From contig NZ_JASISO010000024.1 in the NCBI RefSeq assembly GCF_030063135.1, positions 28,689-92,688 on the forward strand: DNA of 64,000 nt, read 5' to 3'. Below, piece after piece: positions 27,346 through 34,922 of the stretch (within the stretch, counting starts at the first letter, position 1; the number at the start of each line of letters is the position of its first letter). A model generated the notes under the pieces. It saw only the letters and a list, made by a program, of their open reading frames with translations, did not search any database and was not told where the DNA came from. This DNA is from Streptomyces sp. G-G2 (GTDB taxonomy: Bacteria; Actinomycetota; Actinomycetes; Streptomycetales; Streptomycetaceae). The position numbers and the translations under genes are program-made.

Positions 27346-27545
27346 ATGCGTCACGCGGGCGACACCGGCTCCGGGGCGGCCGACGGGGACGGGTCGACCA
27401 GTGGCGGCGGACCGGTCACCGGAGGCGGACCGGGCGAGGGAGCGGGACCGGGCGCCGGGAACCGCGGGCGGCAGTGCGGCGTGCGAGGCGCAGACCCCGC
27501 TCGAAGGGTTCGACGTCGCCGTCGACCGGATCCCCCGAGGACCAG

Positions 27546-28754
27546 ATGCGCGCCGCCAGCAGACTGGCCGGAGTGGACGCCGCCCGCGGTCTCGCCGTGC
27601 TCGGCATGTTCGCGGTGCACGCGGGACCGGGCGCCCGCCCCTCCGGTGCGCACTACCTGGTGTTCGCGGCCGACGGACGCGCCCCCGCCGTCTTCACCCT
27701 GCTCGCCGGGTTCTCCCTGGCCCTCGCCCAACGGCAGCGCCCCGGCAGCGACGGCGGTGGGACCGGCCCGGCCGGGAGCGCCTCCACCGGGCGGCTGCGG
27801 CCGCTCCTGATCCGCTGCGCGGTGTTCGCGGCGCTCGGGCTGTTCCTGGCCGCGCTCCGGCCCGGGATCCTGGTCATCCTGACGTTCTTCGCCCTCTACT
27901 TCCTCGCCGCCGAGCCCTTCACCCGGCTCTCGACGAAGGCTCTCACCGCAGTGGCGGGAGCGAGCGTGGCGGCCGGGCCGCTGCTCTCCTACGTCCTGGG
28001 CCCGCTGTTCGGCTTCGGGGTCTCCGGACGGGGCTCCGTTCCCGGCCTCACCGATCTGGTACGCGGCTGGGCCGGGCTGGGCGAGGTCCTGCGCGGGCTG
28101 CTGCTGACGGGCGCGTACCCCGTGGTCACCTACCTGCCGTACGTGCTCGTCGGCATGGCCCTCGGGCGGCTCTGCGACGTGCGGGTGAGCGCCGTCGCCC
28201 GGCGGATGGTGCTGTGGGGCGCGGGGGCCGCGGTCGTGGCGTACGGCTGCGCCTGGCTGGCCACCGAGGTGCTCGGCGGGCGGCAGCGGCTGCTGGCCGC
28301 GATCGCCGCGCACCATCCGGACGCGATGACGGCCGCGGATCCCGTGCGGGCGGTGCTCGCCCAGCAGTACGGGGCGATACCCAGCACCTCGTGGGACTGG
28401 CTGCTGGTCGCCTCCCCCTACAGCCAGACCCCGTTGGAGACGCTCGGCAACGCGGGCGTCGGCGCCGCGCTCATCGGCGGCTTCGCGCTCCTCGCCCGGG
28501 GGGACCTCGCCGCCCGGCTGCTGCGGCCGCTCACCGCGCTCGGCGCGATGGCGCTCAGTGTGTACGTCGTCCACGCGCTGGTGCTGGCCGGTCCGGCCAA
28601 CGGCGCCGCGTCCTGGACCGCGCTGGGCTCGTTCGCGGCCGTGGCCCTGGCCGCCGCCTGGGGCTGGCAGCGCGTCTGGGCCCGTTCGCCGCTGCGGCGC
28701 GGCCCGTTGGAACACCTGCTCCGGCTGGCCAGCGCTCCCCGCGCCCGCGCCTGA
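27546..28754 (+). CDS. Multi-span membrane protein, HGSNAT/DUF418-like acyltransferase
   Basis: About 402 residues with roughly ten hydrophobic spans. The first span motif GVDAARGLAVLGMFAVHAG matches the HGSNAT_cat/DUF418 superfamily, thought to transfer acyl groups across the membrane. The C-terminal spans carry SVYVVHALVLAGP. The ATG at 27546 has GAGG 5 nt upstream and is the first start in the frame encoding the conserved part. A strong ribosome site with ATG at 27346 opens a different frame. Codon bias moves through two further frames before 27546, so the N-terminus may be frameshifted (see findings). Confidence 0.75.
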   Translation: MRAASRLAGVDAARGLAVLGMFAVHAGPGARPSGAHYLVFAADGRAPAVFTLLAGFSLALAQRQRPGSDGGGTGPAGSASTGRLRPLLIRCAVFAALGLFLAALRPGILVILTFFALYFLAAEPFTRLSTKALTAVAGASVAAGPLLSYVLGPLFGFGVSGRGSVPGLTDLVRGWAGLGEVLRGLLLTGAYPVVTYLPYVLVGMALGRLCDVRVSAVARRMVLWGAGAAVVAYGCAWLATEVLGGRQRLLAAIAAHHPDAMTAADPVRAVLAQQYGAIPSTSWDWLLVASPYSQTPLETLGNAGVGAALIGGFALLARGDLAARLLRPLTALGAMALSVYVVHALVLAGPANGAASWTALGSFAAVALAAAWGWQRVWARSPLRRGPLEHLLRLASAPRARA

Positions 28755-28862
28755 CCCCGCGCCTGGGAACGGTCGGCCCGGGGGGGCGCACGAGGCGGGG
28801 CACGGCAGGCGGAGGGCACGGGCGCGCGATGCGTCGCCAGTGCCACGCGCGCGGGGTCGTCC

Positions 28863-28875
28863 TCACCCGTACGCG
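28863..28875 (+). promoter_or_regulatory. Conserved 13-mer upstream of small lipoprotein gene (copy 1)
   Basis: TCACCCGTACGCG begins exactly 58 bp before the ATG at 28921. The identical 13-mer begins exactly 58 bp before the ATG of the paralogous gene at 58511. Conservation of sequence and spacing in otherwise diverged DNA suggests a shared promoter or operator. Confidence 0.55.
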
Positions 28876-28920
28876 TGACGGTGGGCCGGGGCGGCCTCCC
28901 GGATGCGGCAGGGTGGTGGG

Positions 28921-29403
28921 ATGCAGCTGCGCCGGGTACTGCCCCTGTCTCTTGCCGCGCTCCTCCTCGGTGCCGGGTGCACCGGTTGTGTGACCGTCAC
29001 ACCGGCCGCTCCGGCCGTGCCGGGAGCGGACCGGGTGGCGGTCCTTACGCCCTCCCCGCTCCCGGCGCTGCCACTGGGGCGGGTGCCGCGAGGCCCGGAA
29101 CCGGTGGCGCCGCCCTCCGCGTCCTCCCCGCCGGACGGCGCGGCCCCGCCCGCGCCGCAGCAGCGACGGCCCGAGGGGGAGGACGGGGACGGCGCCGCGG
29201 AGTGGCGGGCTCCGCACCGGTCCGGCCAGGCGCACGCCCCCGCTCCCGCCCCGGCGAAGGGCCGCGAGCCGCGCGCCCGGCCGCGACCCAGGGCCCGTAC
29301 CGGGCCCGGGAGTTCGTACGACATGACCCCGCTGTGCGCGGCGGCGCGCGGCACGGTCTCCCCCGGCATCGCCTCGCTGTGCGCGGACAAGTACGGCCGC
29401 TGA
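28921..29403 (+). CDS. Small proline-rich lipoprotein, paralog of the 58.5-kb gene
   Basis: 160 residues. MQLRRVLPLSLAALLLGAGC is a short signal peptide ending in a lipobox (LGAGC), so the mature protein should be lipid-anchored outside the cell. A long Pro/Ala/Arg-rich linker follows. The only conserved part is the last 30 residues, with two Cys in an LCAAARGTV...SLCADKY pattern that could form a disulfide. The ATG at 28921 is fixed by the signal peptide and by the identical start context of the paralog. No classical ribosome site precedes it. Function unknown. Confidence 0.75.
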   Translation: MQLRRVLPLSLAALLLGAGCTGCVTVTPAAPAVPGADRVAVLTPSPLPALPLGRVPRGPEPVAPPSASSPPDGAAPPAPQQRRPEGEDGDGAAEWRAPHRSGQAHAPAPAPAKGREPRARPRPRARTGPGSSYDMTPLCAAARGTVSPGIASLCADKYGR

Positions 29404-29488
29404 AGCGGACGTCCGGACCGATATTGGGTAGATCGGACCGGTGCGGGTTCCTACAGTGGCGTGATCACGTCATCGACCGGAGCGGATC

Positions 29489-31354
29489 ATGCGCACCCAC
29501 TATCCCCGCACCCCCCATCTGCCCTGGTCCCCGGGCGCCACACCGGACGACATCCGGGCCGGTGACCTGTCGGGTCTGCCGGGGCTGACCGGATGCGAGG
29601 TGGTGGTCACCGAGAAGCTCGACGGGGAGAACACCACCCTGTACCGCGACGCTCTGCACGCCCGCTCGCTCGACTCCGCCCACCATCCCTCGCGCGCCTG
29701 GGTGAAGGCCCTGCAGGGACGCATCGGCCCCCGCATACCGGCCGGCTGGCGGATTTGCGGGGAGAACCTCTACGCCCGCCACTCCCTGCCCTACGACGCG
29801 CTCGACAGCTGGTTCTACGGCTTCTCGGTGTGGGACGGCGACGCGTGCCTCGACTGGGACCGGACCGTACGGTTCCTGACCCGTCTCGGTGTGCCCGTGC
29901 CGCGCGTGCTGTGGCGGGGCGTCCTCGATCCGGCCGCCGAGCGCGCGCTGCGCAGGATGAAGCCGGACACCGAGCGCCAGGAGGGTTACGTCGTGCGCTC
30001 CGTGGCGGGCTTCGACCGTACGGCCTTCGCCGGGCACGTGGCCAAATGGGTGCGCGGGGGCCACGTACAGACCGGCACGCACTGGATGTTCGCGTCCGTG
30101 GTGGAGAACGGCCTCGGCCCGGCCGCCCCGTTGTGGGCGGTGCGCTCGGGCGCGGCTCCCGACGTACCGGCCCTGCGGGCGGCCGTAGGCGTACCCGATC
30201 TGGGCGACGCGGAAGCGGATCGGGCGGCCCCGGGCCGGGGCACGGGTCGGGGCACGGGTCGGGGCACGGAGAAGGTCACGGAGGCCGTCGCCGAGGCGGC
30301 GGCGCGGCTCGACGGGCTGGGGCGGACGGGGGACGCCCGGCTCTCCGGGGTGCTGGCGACGGCCCTGCACGGCGCGCACCGGGGTGACCTCGCACCGCGG
30401 TTGGCGGGGGCGCTCGGGGTGCCGTCGGCGCGCCGGGTGGCCGACCTCGTGGGGCTGTGGGGCCGGTTGCAGCGGCCGTTCCCCGACGCCGAGCGGCGGG
30501 AGGGGCTGGCCGCGATGACGGCGGCGGCCGATCTGGGGGTGCTGCACGCGGTGGCGGGGGCGCTCGCGGGGGCCCGCACGGACGCGGAGGCCGCCGGGGC
30601 GCGCGAGTGCGTGGAGTGGTCGGAGCTGTGCGCGCAGGAGGCGGGGCTGCTGGACGAGGCGCCGTACGCCGCCCTGCGTTCGGGGGTCCGGGAGGCGCTG
30701 GCCGGGGCCGGGCTGGGCGCGGAGGCTGCGGACCGGTGCTGGGCCGAGGCGTGGCAGGGGTGGGTCCGGGGCCGGACCGGCGGGGTCGAGGAGGCGGTGG
30801 CGGCGACCTGGCGGTGGCGGGGCGGGGAGTTCCCCCGGCTGATCCAGCTGGTCGGGCCCTCGGGCAGCGGGAAGAGCACCTTCGGGCGCGGCCTGGCCGG
30901 GGTGGACGCGTACGTCTCGCTGGACGACCTGCGGTCCGCGCGCGGGGAGCGTTCGGATCAGCGGGCCAATCCCGAGGTACTGCGGGAGGGGCTGGACCGG
31001 CTCGACGCGGCGCTCGCGGCGGGGGGCACGGTGGTGTGGGACGCCACGTCCCTGGTGCCCCGGCAGCGCGGGATGGTGGGCGCGGTGGCCCGCCGCCGTG
31101 ACGCCCTGGTGACGCATGCGGTGGTCCTGGTCGACGGGGCGGAACTGGAGCGGCGCAACGGTTCGCGCGCGCATCCGGTGCCCGCGGACGTACTGGCCTC
31201 CCAGCGGCGCCGGTTCAGTCCGCCGTTCCCCGGTCACGCGCACCGGACCTGGTATGTCGGTGCGAGCGGCACGGTCGAGGACGCGGCGGGCACACTCATG
31301 GGCGGGGACGGTGACGACCAGGGTGACGGCGGCAGCGACGGCGGGGTGGCGTGA
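29489..31354 (+). CDS. RNA ligase fused to a P-loop polynucleotide kinase
   Basis: A 621-residue protein. The N-terminal nucleotidyltransferase has motif I E42-K43-L-D-G46 (Lys43 is the expected AMP-carrying residue), a motif III-like FYGFSVWD (109-116), motif IV E165-G-Y and motif V K186-W, the order of T4 Rnl1/Rnl2-type RNA ligases. After an alanine-rich helical middle (about 240-445) comes a P-loop domain with Walker A GPSGSGKST (456-464), SLDDLRSARGE and an RxxxR lid region, resembling polynucleotide kinases. Predicted role: phosphorylate 5' ends and reseal broken RNA. ATG at 29489 has GGAG 6 nt upstream. Its stop overlaps the next start (TGATG). Confidence 0.88.
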   Translation: MRTHYPRTPHLPWSPGATPDDIRAGDLSGLPGLTGCEVVVTEKLDGENTTLYRDALHARSLDSAHHPSRAWVKALQGRIGPRIPAGWRICGENLYARHSLPYDALDSWFYGFSVWDGDACLDWDRTVRFLTRLGVPVPRVLWRGVLDPAAERALRRMKPDTERQEGYVVRSVAGFDRTAFAGHVAKWVRGGHVQTGTHWMFASVVENGLGPAAPLWAVRSGAAPDVPALRAAVGVPDLGDAEADRAAPGRGTGRGTGRGTEKVTEAVAEAAARLDGLGRTGDARLSGVLATALHGAHRGDLAPRLAGALGVPSARRVADLVGLWGRLQRPFPDAERREGLAAMTAAADLGVLHAVAGALAGARTDAEAAGARECVEWSELCAQEAGLLDEAPYAALRSGVREALAGAGLGAEAADRCWAEAWQGWVRGRTGGVEEAVAATWRWRGGEFPRLIQLVGPSGSGKSTFGRGLAGVDAYVSLDDLRSARGERSDQRANPEVLREGLDRLDAALAAGGTVVWDATSLVPRQRGMVGAVARRRDALVTHAVVLVDGAELERRNGSRAHPVPADVLASQRRRFSPPFPGHAHRTWYVGASGTVEDAAGTLMGGDGDDQGDGGSDGGVA

Positions 31355-34300
31355 TGCGGACCAGTGAAGAGCTGTACCACCAGGTCCGCTGGGACCCCCG
31401 GTTCGATCCCGCGCGGTTCGTGCTGGGCCTGCTCCAGCGCGGGGCCGGGCCGAAACGGGTCGCACTGCCGTCCTTCGTACCCGGCGGGGACATTCCCTGG
31501 CACCGGGTGCTGTTCATCGAGGCGGACGGCGAGCTGGTGTGGGACCGGGCCACCGGCGTGGACCGGGTCGAGTCCTCGGGGGCGGGGCGGGCGCGCGCCC
31601 CCCGGCTGCTGCGCGCGCCGTTCTTCACGGCGCGCACGCCGCACGTCTGGGATCCGGCGCGCGGCTGGGTCCCGGCCGAGGACGGCGTGCGCCCGGCGCC
31701 CGCGCCCGCTTCGGGCCGGGTGCGGCTGCTGACGTGGAACACGCTGTGGGACCGCTATGACGGACCGCTCATCGAGACCGCGCGGCGACGCCCGCTGCTG
31801 CTGGCCGAGCTGGCGGCGGCCGACGCCGATGTGATCGCCCTCCAGGAGGTCGAACGGCCGCTGCTGGAGCAGCTCATGGCGCAGCCCTGGGTACGGGCCT
31901 CCTACACGCTGGGGACGGAGCCGGGCGGGCGGGACGTGGCCGACAGCGGTCTGCTGCTGCTCAGCCGGATTCCGGTCCGGGAGGCGGGCGTGCACTTCCT
32001 GGCTCCGCACAAGGCGGTCACGGCCGTCACGGTGGACACGGTGGCGGGGCCCCTCGTGGTCGCCGCCACCCATCTCAGCAGCGACCACTCCGAGAACGGC
32101 GCGGGGCGTCGGCGTACCGAACTGGCTTCGCTCGCACGGGGGTTGGCCGGGGTCGACGGTGACGTGGTGCTGCTGGGCGACTTCAACGACGCGCGCGGGG
32201 GCGCCGAGGGGCCCGCCGCGGTGCTGGGGCTGCGGGACGCGTGGGCCGACGTGCACGGGGAGGCGGACGCGACGCCGACCTTCGACCCCGCGGTCAACCC
32301 GCTGGCCGCGGTCGGATCGCGGACCGGTCTCGGCGCGCGCCTGGACCGGATCCTGCTGCGGGGCGGGGCGCGGGTGGCCGGAGCGGGACTGCTCGGGGAC
32401 CGACCCGCCACCGCCGACGGCCTGTTCGTCTCCGATCACTTCGGGGTGGCGGCGGAACTGGACCTCCACGCGGGCCCCCCTGCCGACCCGCTCGACCCGC
32501 TCGACGTACACGGCGTACTTGACGTACGCGGCGTACTCGACGTACTCGACGTACCGGCGACGGCGCGGACGGCTGTCGCGTGGCTTCCGCCGCGGGAACT
32601 GTGGCCCGCTGTGCAGGATTCGCGCCGAGAACTCGATCCGGGGGTGGACCGCTGGCCGCCGCACGTGAACCTGCTGTTCGGGTTCGTACCGGAGTCCTCG
32701 TTCGAGCGGGCCGCCGAACTCCTGGCGGTGGCGGCCGCGGAGCTACCCGCCTTCACCGCGCGCCTGGGCGGGGTGCACGGCTTCGGACACCGTGAGGAGG
32801 CGGCGGTGTGGCTGGACCCGGCGGCGGACGGCGAGGAACCGTGGCAGGAGCTGCGGGCCGCGCTGACGCGCAGGTTCCCGTCCTGCCGGGGCCGCGCCGG
32901 GGGCTCCACCCCGCACCTGACCCTGGGCCGCGCCACGAACCCCGAAGCCGCGACGGCGTCCTGCACGGACCGTCTCGCGCGGACCCCGGGGATCGCGACG
33001 CCGATCCGGGTAGGGCAACTGACCGTGCTGTCCCGCCGAGGCGACGAACCGATGCGGCCGCGCTTCACCGTCGACCTGGGCACCGGCCGGGTCCGCTGGC
33101 TCCCGGAGACCGGTGCCGCCGGGGCGGCAGCCGGGACCGTACAGGCGGCCCCGGCTGCGGACGGCGGTGCCGGAGGCACGGAAACGGTGGTCGCGGGCCC
33201 AGATCCGCGCTCCGAGCACGCGGGGGCGGGAGCCTGTGACGGCCCCGACGCACCCAGCAGCTCCGACGACCTCGGCGGCGCGGTCGCGGCGGTCGTCCGG
33301 CGGCTGGTTCTGGCGCTGCCCGAAGGGGTGGTGGAGGTCGTCGGGTCACGGCGGATCGGGGGTGCGCTGGCCGGGGCCGATCTGGACCTGGTCGTGGCGT
33401 TGCCGGGGCGGGTGGATCCGACGTGGCTGCGCGCGCGGGTGCTGGGCGCGCTGCCCGAGGCGGAGGGGCTGCGTGAGGTGCGCGGGGCCCGGGTGCCCGG
33501 GCTGCGGCTGCGGGTCGGCGCTCTGCGCGTGGACCTGGCGGCCGTGGGTACCGGCTCGGTGGCTCCCGTCGAGGCGCTCGCGCACGGGGCGGGCCTGGAC
33601 GAGGCCGCGGCGATCGCGCTGAGCGCGGTGAGTGACGCGCGGGCGCTGCGCGCGGCGGTGGACCCGGCGCACCACCCCGCCTTCGCGGAGCTGGCCCGCC
33701 GGGTCAAGGCCTGGGCGCGGGCCCGGGGTCTGGACTCCGCCCCGTTCGGCGGTCTCCCGGGCCTGGCCTGGACCCTCCTCGCAGCCCGCACCACCGCCCG
33801 TGGCGCCGGCGCCGCCGCGCTCGCCGCCTCGGCCGGTCCCCCCGCGGTGTCGGCCTCGGCCGGTCCCGTCGGTCCCGCCACCTTCGTTCGTCCCGCCGGT
33901 CCCGTCGGTCCCGCCACCTTCGTTCGTCCCGCGGGTCCCGTCGGTCCCGCCACCTTCGTTCGTCCCGCCGGTCCCGTCGGTCCCGCCCCCTTCGTCGGCG
34001 CCGCCGCCCCGGCCGCTCCCACTCCCGACGCCCTGCTGCGGGAGTTCTTCGGCAGCTGGGCCGCATGGGACTGGCGGCAACCCGTGCGCCTGGGCGGCGA
34101 CGGTGCGCAGGGCCCGGCCGAGGGGAGCGCGCAGGCTCCCCTCACGGTGCTGACCCCCTCCGCGCCGGTGCGTACCTGCACCGCCCAGGTCGGCCCCGGC
34201 TTCCGCGATCTGCTGGTGCGGGAGTTGTACCGGGCCTGGGAGATCACCGGGAGCGGGCCCGGGCCCTGGCCCGCGCTGTACGAAGCGCCGCCGTTGCACC

Positions 34301-34614
34301 GGCGGCACGCGGCGTGGGCGGTGGTGGACGTACGGGCTTCGGGTTCCCCGGAGTTCGAGGAGACCCTGGGCCGGGTCCGGGGCCGGATGCGGGCCCTGCT
34401 GACCGCGCTGGAGGAGGCGGGCGCGGCGGACGCGCACGCCTGGCCGCGCCCCGTCGCGTCCGGACCGTGCTCCACCCGGTACGCGATCGGCCTGGGCGCG
34501 GCCCCGCTCGACGCGGCCCGGCTCGCCGCCGTCGCCGCCCCCTGGACGGCGGGGCTGGGGGGCGTCGCGGTGGAGTGGGCAGTGGGCGGCGACGTCCCCA
34601 CACCGGACAAGTAG
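31354..34614 (+). CDS. Multidomain RNA end-processing protein: MJ1316, EEP nuclease, 2H phosphoesterase, nucleotidyltransferase
   Basis: A 1,086-residue cytoplasmic protein. Residues 1-75 match the MJ1316 (DUF504) RNA cyclic-group end-recognition domain. 123-370 is an endonuclease/exonuclease/phosphatase domain (WNT 128-130, QEVE 164-167, GDFND 275-279, SDH 360-362). 405-580 is a 2H phosphoesterase with HVNL (437) and HLTL (521). From about 640 there is a CCA/poly(A)-polymerase-like nucleotidyltransferase with GS (664-665), DLD (676-678), a VDL strand and a helical partner domain. Together these recognise, open or trim cyclic-phosphate ends and rebuild 3' ends. It is coupled to the ligase-kinase gene through TGATG. 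Two in-frame repeat blocks form linkers. Confidence 0.88.
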   Translation: MRTSEELYHQVRWDPRFDPARFVLGLLQRGAGPKRVALPSFVPGGDIPWHRVLFIEADGELVWDRATGVDRVESSGAGRARAPRLLRAPFFTARTPHVWDPARGWVPAEDGVRPAPAPASGRVRLLTWNTLWDRYDGPLIETARRRPLLLAELAAADADVIALQEVERPLLEQLMAQPWVRASYTLGTEPGGRDVADSGLLLLSRIPVREAGVHFLAPHKAVTAVTVDTVAGPLVVAATHLSSDHSENGAGRRRTELASLARGLAGVDGDVVLLGDFNDARGGAEGPAAVLGLRDAWADVHGEADATPTFDPAVNPLAAVGSRTGLGARLDRILLRGGARVAGAGLLGDRPATADGLFVSDHFGVAAELDLHAGPPADPLDPLDVHGVLDVRGVLDVLDVPATARTAVAWLPPRELWPAVQDSRRELDPGVDRWPPHVNLLFGFVPESSFERAAELLAVAAAELPAFTARLGGVHGFGHREEAAVWLDPAADGEEPWQELRAALTRRFPSCRGRAGGSTPHLTLGRATNPEAATASCTDRLARTPGIATPIRVGQLTVLSRRGDEPMRPRFTVDLGTGRVRWLPETGAAGAAAGTVQAAPAADGGAGGTETVVAGPDPRSEHAGAGACDGPDAPSSSDDLGGAVAAVVRRLVLALPEGVVEVVGSRRIGGALAGADLDLVVALPGRVDPTWLRARVLGALPEAEGLREVRGARVPGLRLRVGALRVDLAAVGTGSVAPVEALAHGAGLDEAAAIALSAVSDARALRAAVDPAHHPAFAELARRVKAWARARGLDSAPFGGLPGLAWTLLAARTTARGAGAAALAASAGPPAVSASAGPVGPATFVRPAGPVGPATFVRPAGPVGPATFVRPAGPVGPAPFVGAAAPAAPTPDALLREFFGSWAAWDWRQPVRLGGDGAQGPAEGSAQAPLTVLTPSAPVRTCTAQVGPGFRDLLVRELYRAWEITGSGPGPWPALYEAPPLHRRHAAWAVVDVRASGSPEFEETLGRVRGRMRALLTALEEAGAADAHAWPRPVASGPCSTRYAIGLGAAPLDAARLAAVAAPWTAGLGGVAVEWAVGGDVPTPDK
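32496..32565. repeat. Imperfect short repeats encoding a VLDV-rich linker
   Basis: Several near copies of a GACGTAC-containing 15-mer encode the linker residues about 378-401 (repeats of GVLDV) between the EEP and 2H domains. The frame is preserved throughout. Confidence 0.6.
33862..33999. repeat. 36-bp tandem repeat in the RNA-repair gene
   Basis: Copies start at 33862, 33898, 33934 and 33970, with only a few substitutions. They encode PAGPVGPATFVR repeats inserted in the helical part of the nucleotidyltransferase region. The high identity of the copies suggests recent expansion. Confidence 0.9.
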
Positions 34615-34618
34615 CGAA

Positions 34619-34648
34619 GGCACTGTCCCCCAGGAAGGGGACAGTGCC
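34619..34648 (+). terminator. Terminator after the RNA-repair genes
   Basis: Perfect 12-bp arms GGCACTGTCCCC (34619-34630) and GGGGACAGTGCC (34637-34648) around a 6-base loop. It starts 4 bp after the stop codon, closing a two-gene transcription unit. Confidence 0.9.
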
Positions 34649-34826
34649 GCCATTTCCCGAACACAGGGTGCACAGCGGACCTCCCGGGTGTCCTCGGGGC
34701 ACGGTCGGACGGAGCGGTTGGAAGCCTCAGCCAATCGCCCGTGACTTTTTTCGTCAATACTTTTCACAAGGATTGAAGAAACCCCAAGTTCACAGGCCTG
34801 CCACTGATTTGACGCATGGACGGATC

Positions 34827-34846
34827 TTCAGTTCATGAACGCTGAA
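34827..34846 (+). promoter_or_regulatory. Palindrome upstream of the discoidin/beta-helix gene
   Basis: A perfect GTTCATGAAC (34831-34840) is flanked by TTCAG at 34827-34831 and CTGAA at 34842-34846. It lies about 77-96 bp before the ATG at 34923 in a locally AT-rich stretch (34740-34840) that probably holds the promoter. A repressor or activator site is inferred. Confidence 0.45.
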
Positions 34847-34922
34847 CCTCTTGACGGCCCCCCTCGGGGGCAGTTCACTCACGCTTCGATCCCCCCGGAT
34901 CCCCGACGTCAGGAGTACCCCC

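Noticed and set aside
27346..27810. 154-codon frame as an independent gene
   Set aside because: Only the first 40 codons look coding; the rest overlaps the acyltransferase-like gene in a wrong frame. Treated instead as evidence of a frameshift.
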